From contig DATANR010000172.1 of the NCBI GenBank assembly GCA_036266155.1, forward strand, positions 1 through 5,621: DNA of 5,621 bases, written 5' to 3'. Under the pieces are notes generated by a model, which was given only the letters and a program-made list of their open reading frames with translations, made no database searches and was not told where the DNA came from. Both the position numbers and the translations under genes were made by a program. This document shows, piece by piece, positions 1-4,413 of this stretch; position 1 is the first letter of the stretch; every line of letters begins with the position of its first letter. This DNA comes from SIAJ01 sp036266155 (GTDB taxonomy: Bacteria > Planctomycetota > Planctomycetia > Gemmatales > Gemmataceae).

Positions 1-134
1 TCGGCTCCCGACTGGGGGCTTCGGCTTCCTTCAGATTCCGCCTCGCGACGGACACCCTTGCCTCGCCTTGCGGTTCCGCTCACCACGGCCCGCGGAGGAC
101 TTCCACCTCCTCAACCACAACATGCCTGGCACAC
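1..134 (-). mobile_element. Group II intron (IIC type), 5' end of the ribozyme, cut by the left window edge
   Basis: Read on the minus strand, position 134 begins GTGTGCCAGGCATG, the 5' boundary expected of a group II intron (GUGYG). It is followed by a GGAGG/CCTCC stem (94-98 with 106-110). A conserved domain I block follows at 24-61, containing GCAAGGGTGTCCGT and GGAATCTGAAGGAAGC. From memory this block is nearly identical in order and spacing to the 5' part of IIC introns such as that of Oceanobacillus iheyensis. Its position 7 nt behind a terminator stem and on the same strand is the known target preference of IIC introns. Such introns are self-splicing retroelements that usually encode a reverse transcriptase/maturase. 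That reading frame, domains V-VI and the 3' boundary would lie to the left, so I cannot say whether the element is complete or a fragment. Confidence 0.88.
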
Positions 135-164
135 AACGAAACGTGCGACCCGTTGGGTCGCACG
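135..164 (-). terminator. Rho-independent terminator of the TPR/alpha-CTD gene; insertion target of the intron
   Basis: A perfect 10-bp stem (142-151 with 155-164) closes a 3-nt loop. On the minus strand it is followed by TTTCGTT and then immediately by the intron 5' end. The stem starts 26 nt after the stop codon of the upstream minus-strand gene, so it serves that gene. The T tract is probably shortened because the intron inserted within or just after it. Confidence 0.88.
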
Positions 165-190
165 CTAAACGTTGAACTGGGTTTCTGAAC

Positions 191-1525
191 TTAATCTCCC
201 CGCAACTTTAACCCGAGCGCCGTCAACTTTTCTTTCACCTCGTTCAGCGACGTGACGCCAAAATTCTTGGCCTCCATCAACTCGTCGCCGGTGCGCGACA
301 CGAGTTCGCCGATGGTGTTGAGGTTGAGCCGATTCATGCACTTGCGGGCGCGGACCGACAGGTTCAATTCCGAGACTGGGCGATTCAGGATTGCCTGCTC
401 TTCCGGCGTCAGTGTCGTCGGCGGACGATAACGCTGTTCCGTGTACGCCGCCCCTTGTTCGAGCGACTGACCGACGCGCAAGCCCTTGGCGCTCATGATC
501 GCCCGAATCTCTTCGAGCGACGTCTCGCCAAAATTCTTGCTTGCGAGCAGGCTCTGCTCATTGATGCGAGTCAGGTCGCCGAGCGTGCGAATGCCCATCT
601 TCTTCAGGCAATTGCGGCTGCGCACGGACAACTCGAAATCGGTGACCGGCACCTCCATCACCTGACGGAAAGCCTGGTTCGTCTGTTCCTCATCCGGGTT
701 GTAGTACTGCGTGATCGACGCCTGAGCGTCCTTCAAGAACAGGCGAGCGCGATCGTCGTTCGGATCGGCCTTCAGCAGCTTGGCGTAGCAATCGGCGGCC
801 TTGTCGTATTTGTCGTTGTCTTCGTAAAGGACGCCAAGATTGTTCAGTACGCCCTTGTTGACGGGCGGATACTTGAGGCAGCGCTCGTAGTATCCGATCG
901 CCTCGTCGTCGTTGCCGGCGAGGTCGTTCAGATAGCCGAGTTGAAATAGGGCCCCCGTGTGGCCGGGCTCCAGTTCCACGGCCTTTTCAAGCGCCTGAAT
1001 GGAACGCACCTTGTCGCCCTCGGCTTGGGCGACACCGGCGAGTTGGTAGTGGAACTCCGCGCTGTACTTGCTCAGCTCTTCGAGCTTGCCGAGAATGTTG
1101 ACCGCTTCTTTCAATTCACCCTTGGTGCGGTGGATGCCAGCCCGCTGAAGTTGAACCTGTGGAGCGGAGTACCCGGACTTCTCGGCCTTATCGAAGGCCC
1201 GGAGCGCCTCGTCGTAGTGATGCCGGTTGACGAGGGCTTTGCCCAGGTAAAAGAACCCGAGCGGCGCTTCGACTTCCTTCAGATGACCGACGGCATCGGC
1301 CATGTGGCCGAGGAAGTAGTTGGTGATGCCGAGCTTGAGATGGAGCTTCTTGGCCAACGTCGGCGGCGCGTTCTCGAGCCGCTTGCGCAGACTATCGTTG
1401 ACGTCCTTCAAGGCTTTGAACTGTGTGCCACCCTGAGACAGCCCCTCGCGGAGCTTTTGGATGGTCCCGGCGTCGCAGTCCTCGCGCTCGACCAGGAGCG
1501 CTTTTAGATCAATCACCTGATCCAC
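191..1525 (-). CDS. TPR protein with two tandem RNA polymerase alpha-CTD-like domains
   Basis: A 444-residue soluble protein with no signal peptide or membrane segment. Residues about 58-270 form TPR-type helical repeats; the clearest are 88-117, 156-188, 190-221 and 224-257. Two copies of the RNA polymerase alpha C-terminal domain follow, at about 291-356 and 382-443. Each has the ELSVRSRNCL / NLSVRARKCM helix and a NFG(E/V)TSLxE(I/V) second motif. The arginine matching E. coli alpha Arg265, which contacts UP-element DNA, is kept in both (R302, R392). Asn268 is kept only in the first (N305; K395 in the second). The residues at Lys297/Lys298 are not lysine. It lacks the alpha N-terminal dimerisation domain, so it is not RpoA. 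A role in transcription, by DNA or sigma contact with TPRs binding a partner, is inferred. The start is GTG at 1525, with GGGG about 7 nt upstream; no in-frame ATG is close. Confidence 0.9.
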   Translation of the reverse strand: MDQVIDLKALLVEREDCDAGTIQKLREGLSQGGTQFKALKDVNDSLRKRLENAPPTLAKKLHLKLGITNYFLGHMADAVGHLKEVEAPLGFFYLGKALVNRHHYDEALRAFDKAEKSGYSAPQVQLQRAGIHRTKGELKEAVNILGKLEELSKYSAEFHYQLAGVAQAEGDKVRSIQALEKAVELEPGHTGALFQLGYLNDLAGNDDEAIGYYERCLKYPPVNKGVLNNLGVLYEDNDKYDKAADCYAKLLKADPNDDRARLFLKDAQASITQYYNPDEEQTNQAFRQVMEVPVTDFELSVRSRNCLKKMGIRTLGDLTRINEQSLLASKNFGETSLEEIRAIMSAKGLRVGQSLEQGAAYTEQRYRPPTTLTPEEQAILNRPVSELNLSVRARKCMNRLNLNTIGELVSRTGDELMEAKNFGVTSLNEVKEKLTALGLKLRGD

Positions 1526-1567
1526 GGATGATCCCCGAGTTATCGATGAAATGTTCGTGAATGGTTA

Positions 1568-1597
1568 AGAATAGGGATTTGTCCGGGCAATCGGCAA
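1568..1597 (-). promoter_or_regulatory. Candidate sigma-70-type promoter for the TPR/alpha-CTD gene
   Basis: On the minus strand, TTGCCG (1592-1597) and TATTCT (1568-1573) are separated by 18 bp, each matching 4 of 6 consensus positions. Transcription would begin near 1561, leaving a leader of about 36 nt before the GTG start. The local AT richness in a GC-rich genome supports it. The promoter consensus of planctomycetes is poorly known, so this remains a guess. Confidence 0.35.
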
Positions 1598-1696
1598 GCC
1601 ATCTGCGATAAGGACCGGCCCGCGGTTGGCCAATGGCTGGAGATTTATGCGCAAGCGCTTTGCCCGCAAGGAGAGGGGATGGGCCGTGCAGTCCCG

Positions 1697-1725
1697 TTGT
1701 GTGCGGTCGCGTCTCATCATAAGAT
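1697..1725 (+). promoter_or_regulatory. Weak candidate promoter for the DUF4058 gene
   Basis: TTGTGT (1697-1702) and TAAGAT (1720-1725) have a 17-bp spacing. Transcription would start near 1732, almost at the ribosome binding site. That would leave out the left arm of the dyad at 1723-1761, so this promoter and a translational hairpin are mutually exclusive readings. Confidence 0.22.
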
Positions 1726-1761
1726 CGCGGAATGAGGAGGCTCTCATGCCGCTCCGCGATC
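1723..1761 (+). promoter_or_regulatory. Dyad covering the ribosome binding site and start codon of the DUF4058 gene
   Basis: GATCGCGGA (1723-1731) is the exact reverse complement of TCCGCGATC (1753-1761). Inside it, ATGAG (1732-1736) can pair with CTCAT (1743-1747), leaving a 6-nt loop and a 5-nt bulge. The ribosome binding site AGGAGG (1735-1740, 5 nt before the ATG) and the start codon (1746-1748) are both enclosed. It may be an mRNA hairpin limiting translation or a DNA operator. The right arm lies in codons 3-6, so part of it is constrained by the protein sequence. Confidence 0.5.
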
Positions 1762-2474
1762 ACTTTCGCTCGCCTGTGAATGATACGCATTCTTGGGACG
1801 AAGTTCATGGCGGTTGGCCAATGGAAATCGTCAGAGACTTGACGCACATCCTTCCGGCCGGATACCGGGCTGCACCCAAGGTGCACCTCGGGTCGCCATT
1901 TGAAGTAGATGTAAGCACCTACGATTTGGAGTCTCGTGACCCGGATGCTCCGGAATCGAGTCCAGGTGGGACTGCAACGAGTGTGGTTCTCGCTCCCACT
2001 TTCACGTTGGAAGCCGAAGTGGGCGACCAGGACGAATACGAGGTCCGCATCTACGACACGGAACGTGGCCGGCAACTCGTCGCGGCGATCGAGATTGTCA
2101 GCCCGTCGAACAAGGACCGCCCCGAAGCCCGCGAGCTATTCATGGGCAAGGTGGGAGCGCTCTTGCAGCAGGATGTGTGCGTGTCGATTGTCGATCTCGT
2201 CACCGTTCGTCGCGCGAACATTTACGCCGAACTGTTGAACCTCTTCGGAGGAATCGACCCGCAACTCGCGCCGACTCCGCCCTGCATTTACGCCGTCACC
2301 GTTCGTGGCCGTCGATCACCGAAGGGCCGACTGCGCCTCGACGCCTGGTTTTATCCAATGACCATCGGCGAATCGTTACCGACGTTGCCCATCTGGCTCA
2401 ACGCCGATCTTCGCGTAATGCTTCCGTTGGAGACCAGCTATCAAGAGACATGCCGTGTGCTGCGGATTCGGTGA
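1746..2474 (+). CDS. DUF4058 family protein
   Basis: A 242-residue protein that I recognise as DUF4058, a family of unknown function common as multiple paralogues in planctomycetes and cyanobacteria. Supporting features are the N-terminal MPLRDHF and the HSWDEVHGGWP segment (15-25). The core IEIVSPSNKDRPEAR (115-129) is followed by a helix ending in a GALLQQDVCVSIVDLV stretch (137-152). A C-terminal segment WFYPMTIGESLPTLPIWL (201-218) also fits. Length is about that of the family. No signal peptide or membrane segment is seen. The ATG at 1746 is chosen because AGGAGG lies 5 nt upstream and the protein then starts at the family N-terminus; a 40-residue extension from 1626 would be Arg-rich and unlike the family. 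Its function is unknown. It converges on the regulator gene downstream and stands divergent from the TPR gene. Confidence 0.85.
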   Translation: MPLRDHFRSPVNDTHSWDEVHGGWPMEIVRDLTHILPAGYRAAPKVHLGSPFEVDVSTYDLESRDPDAPESSPGGTATSVVLAPTFTLEAEVGDQDEYEVRIYDTERGRQLVAAIEIVSPSNKDRPEARELFMGKVGALLQQDVCVSIVDLVTVRRANIYAELLNLFGGIDPQLAPTPPCIYAVTVRGRRSPKGRLRLDAWFYPMTIGESLPTLPIWLNADLRVMLPLETSYQETCRVLRIR

Positions 2475-2506
2475 TAGACACGTCCCATCAAGCTGAATCG
2501 AAGCGC

Positions 2507-2566
2507 AAAAAAGCCGCGCGGCCCCAGCCTCCCGAGTCCTTCGGAAGAGGCACAAAGCCGCGCGGC
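2507..2566 (-). terminator. Rho-independent terminator of the HTH/receiver gene
   Basis: Two copies of GCCGCGCGGC (2513-2522 and 2557-2566) pair as a 10-bp outer stem. An inner stem is formed by CCTC-CCGA (2527-2534) with TCGG-AA-GAGG (2540-2549). On the minus strand the structure is followed by six T (2507-2512). It starts 28 nt after the stop codon of the minus-strand gene. On the plus strand there is no T tract, so it need not terminate the convergent DUF4058 transcript efficiently. Each arm is also self-complementary. Confidence 0.85.
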
Positions 2567-2594
2567 AGGATCACTACGGAGCGCCTGCAATCGC

Positions 2595-3173
2595 TTACAG
2601 GTCGTCCCGCTTGGCGTCAGCCAGCGTCCGAACCCGTTCGGCCAGCAAGGCCACGTCGAACGGCTTCTTGAACACCTCGCTGAAACCGTATTCGGTCAGC
2701 TTTTCCGGGGCAGCTTCGTCTTCGCTCGCCAGCCCGACGATCAGGGTCGTCTCGTAGGCCGCGTTCTTGCGGAGATTTGAAGTGATCTGGATGGCCTCGG
2801 AGCGGCCAAGCGCCAGATCGATGACAATCGTGTCCGGGTGGAAGGACTCGGCCATGATGCCGGCCTCGAACCCGCTCTGCGCGATCTCGTACTTGAAGTC
2901 TTCGTCTTCGGGGAGGATTTCCCGGAGACGTTCGATGAAGAGCTTCTCGGCCCCGATCACGAGGACCTTGTGCCACTCTTCTTCTTCCAACTCGCCCAGC
3001 GGCATACCGTGTTCTTTGAGGAACCGGATAAGCTGCTCGCGGGGGATGCGCCGATCCTGGCTACCGGGGATGCGGTAACCACGGAGACGGCCGCTATCGA
3101 ACCACTTGGACACGGTCCGGGGCGCGACTTTACAGATCTTCGCGACCTGGCCCGTCGTGAACACCTTTTTCAT
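2595..3173 (-). CDS. Regulator with N-terminal excisionase/MerR-like HTH and an atypical receiver domain
   Basis: A 192-residue protein. Residues 1-55 are a small helix-turn-helix of the HTH_17/excisionase type (TTGQVAKICKVAPRTVSKWFDSGRLRGYRIPGS region, then RRIPREQLIRFLKEHG). An acidic linker follows (ELEEEEW, 61-67). Residues 68-188 form a response-regulator receiver fold. The phosphoacceptor aspartate (D119, in IVIDL) and the conserved lysine before proline (K170) are present. The acidic pair that binds magnesium is replaced by Gly-Ala (G74-A75), and the Thr/Ser position is Ala (A149). The domain order is the reverse of usual response regulators. No histidine kinase is nearby. It probably binds DNA, with the receiver used for dimerisation or non-canonical signalling; that is inference. 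The ATG at 3173 is chosen because GGAG (3183-3186) lies 9 nt upstream; the longer frame to 3428 adds only Pro/Arg/Gly-rich sequence. Confidence 0.88.
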   Translation of the reverse strand: MKKVFTTGQVAKICKVAPRTVSKWFDSGRLRGYRIPGSQDRRIPREQLIRFLKEHGMPLGELEEEEWHKVLVIGAEKLFIERLREILPEDEDFKYEIAQSGFEAGIMAESFHPDTIVIDLALGRSEAIQITSNLRKNAAYETTLIVGLASEDEAAPEKLTEYGFSEVFKKPFDVALLAERVRTLADAKRDDL

Positions 3174-3754
3174 TGGCAGGCACTCCAGATTTCGCTCACG
3201 CCTCGCCGTCGCGCCGAACCTCCGCCGGAAGGTCCGCGCCACTGGGGGGCCGCCTGGGGCAGTCGTCGCGGGGCCACTGACCGCGACGGTTGCCGGGGGC
3301 CCCGCAATGCGGGGCAGGTCTACACCGGGACTCGTTCGGGCCACACAGGTCGGGGGACCTGGATGACGGGGGGTCGAACGGCCCCACAATTCACATTGAT
3401 TCCGACACACCAGTTCATCGGACGACATGCCTTTCCCGGATCAGTCAATTAAGACAACTTGGGAGGCTGAGTCGGACAACGCCCGTTAGGTCGGTTTCAC
3501 GGGGCCTTCGCGAGCCAGGCCGGGTGCCTTCCATGACACCCCAGGCCCGACCGCGTCAGCCAACAGTAACGTCGTACCCGGAGCCGTCGGTCCTTGACGG
3601 AGGGCCGGAGGAAGTGTTGCCAACCGCGTGGCCGGTTGGCCTGTCAGTTGGCTTGCGAAAACTTTGCCGCAACTGACGCTCGCCCGGATTCTACGGGTCA
3701 CGGGGCCAGGAAATGCTCGTGAAAATCCGAAGAATCCGCACGATTTCGCATCTG

Positions 3755-3789
3755 GCGCGGAAGCCCGGCAAGCGCGGAAAGCCGGGCAA
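3755..3789 (+). repeat. Imperfect tandem repeat, two copies of about 17 bp
   Basis: GCGCGGAAGCCCGGCAA (3755-3771) is followed directly by GCGCGGAAAGCCGGGCAA (3772-3789). The two copies differ by a one-base insertion and a substitution. The copies also provide the arms of a GCCCGGC/GCCGGGC stem (3763-3769 with 3781-3787). No T tract follows on either strand, so it is not a terminator. Confidence 0.6.
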
Positions 3790-3846
3790 GAAAAAGGATC
3801 GACGGTTGTTGATATGTGGAAGTGCCGCAGCTTCGCATTTTACCCA

Positions 3847-3876
3847 AAAGCCCACGGACGTGCGTCCGTGGGCTTT
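3847..3876 (-). terminator. Rho-independent terminator of the GNAT gene, possibly bidirectional
   Basis: AAAGCCCACGGAC (3847-3859) pairs perfectly with GTCCGTGGGCTTT (3864-3876) across a 4-nt loop. On the minus strand the stem begins 4 nt after the acetyltransferase stop codon and ends in TTTT, as expected for its terminator. The A/T ends are symmetric, so it may also stop plus-strand transcription entering from the left. Confidence 0.88.
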
Positions 3877-3880
3877 CGAT

Positions 3881-4348
3881 TTAGAGCGCTTTACGAAAAA
3901 CGATTTGATCGTCGCCCGCGGCATAAAAGTCGCGCAGGCGTGCTTCCTGGTCGTAACCCTGTTTCAGGTAAAATCTGCGGGTCAGGTCGGAGTGCGGCAG
4001 GCTGGAGGTCTGGAGAAAGATCACTCGCGCGCCGAGCGTCTTGGCATCTTCCTCGGCCCAGCGAATTAACTTGCCGCCGATCCCCTTGCCCTGCGTGTTC
4101 GGTCGGACAACGATCCACCAGAGCGTCCACGTCCCCTCGGTCATCGGCTCGGCCGAGTGGTATTCGAAGCCAAGTCGCTCGCCGTCCTCTTCGAGCACAT
4201 AGCAGCGATGTCCCTGGTCAGCGCCGTGGCTGTGGAAGTCGTCGAGCACTTCCTTGAGCGTGTCTACTTCGAAAGGCTTGAACACTCCTGTGGCCGCGGC
4301 CATTTCTAGAAGGGCCGGTGTATCGGCCGGCGTCGCGGGACGAATCAT
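3881..4348 (-). CDS. GNAT family N-acetyltransferase
   Basis: A 155-residue cytoplasmic protein with the GCN5-related acetyltransferase fold, which transfers the acetyl group of acetyl-CoA to an amine. The N-terminus IRPATPADTPALLEM (2-16) is the usual first strand and helix. Motif A is at about 77-95, WWIVVRPNTQGKGIGGKLI, with the CoA pyrophosphate loop Q86-G-K-G-I-G91. Motif B is RRFYLKQGYDQEARLRDFY (about 124-142), including the FYLKQGY segment common to the family. The substrate cannot be told from sequence. The ATG at 4348 is chosen over a TTG 11 codons upstream, because GGAG (4356-4359) lies 7 nt before it and the protein then starts at the family N-terminus. It is divergent from the lyase gene, with 65 bp between starts, and ends at its own terminator. 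Confidence 0.9.
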   Translation of the reverse strand: MIRPATPADTPALLEMAAATGVFKPFEVDTLKEVLDDFHSHGADQGHRCYVLEEDGERLGFEYHSAEPMTEGTWTLWWIVVRPNTQGKGIGGKLIRWAEEDAKTLGARVIFLQTSSLPHSDLTRRFYLKQGYDQEARLRDFYAAGDDQIVFRKAL

Positions 4349-4413
4349 GCGGTTGCTCCGAAAGCGGAACAGGGTGTACAAACAACTTACCGCAATTCTC
4401 GTGAGTGTCCGCG

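Larger units (their letters stand above)
3174..3880. other. Non-coding stretch with several GC-rich hairpins and a short tandem repeat
   Basis: About 700 bp with no reading frame I can support. It holds hairpins at 3264-3288 (8-bp stem, 9-nt loop), 3299-3315 (7-bp stem, AAT loop) and 3346-3361 (6-bp stem, GGGG loop). Others lie at 3584-3600 (5 bp), 3619-3640 (8 bp, 6-nt loop), 3643-3677 (8 bp, 19-nt loop) and 3763-3787 (7 bp, 11-nt loop). The most AT-rich part, about 3385-3460, is the likeliest place for the promoter of the minus-strand regulator, which would give it a leader of over 200 nt. I could not fix its boxes. GC-rich DNA forms such stems by chance, so function is open. Confidence 0.5.

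Noticed and set aside
455..1507. Two plus-strand open frames (455-949 and 959-1507)
   Set aside because: Both are antisense to the TPR/alpha-CTD gene, whose domains are recognisable across the same bases. The products are Val/Leu/Glu-rich without motifs.
1626..1745. N-terminal extension of DUF4058 from an upstream ATG
   Set aside because: The extra 40 residues are Arg-rich and unlike the family, while the internal ATG at 1746 has a strong AGGAGG at 5 nt.
1509..2075. A 188-codon minus-strand frame in the divergent spacer and start of DUF4058
   Set aside because: It overlaps the DUF4058 coding region on the other strand and the promoter zone, and its translation has no family features.
3368..3385. 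A tRNA T-arm-like GGGGTCGAACGGCCCC
   Set aside because: The loop lacks the TTCRA pattern, and no matching acceptor, D or anticodon arms can be built around it.
3174..3428. N-terminal extension of the HTH/receiver protein
   Set aside because: The added 85 residues are Pro/Arg/Gly-rich and pass through several hairpins. The ATG at 3173 has its own GGAG and starts right at the HTH.
3486..4069. Small frames in the gap (3486-3701 minus, 3691-3924 minus, 3713-4069 plus)
   Set aside because: They lack good ribosome binding sites or recognisable sequence. The last two run through the terminator at 3847-3876 and into the GNAT gene.
4349..4413. A tnaC-like leader peptide before the lyase
   Set aside because: Only 65 bp separate the divergent start codons, and no short Trp-containing frame with a ribosome binding site fits there.
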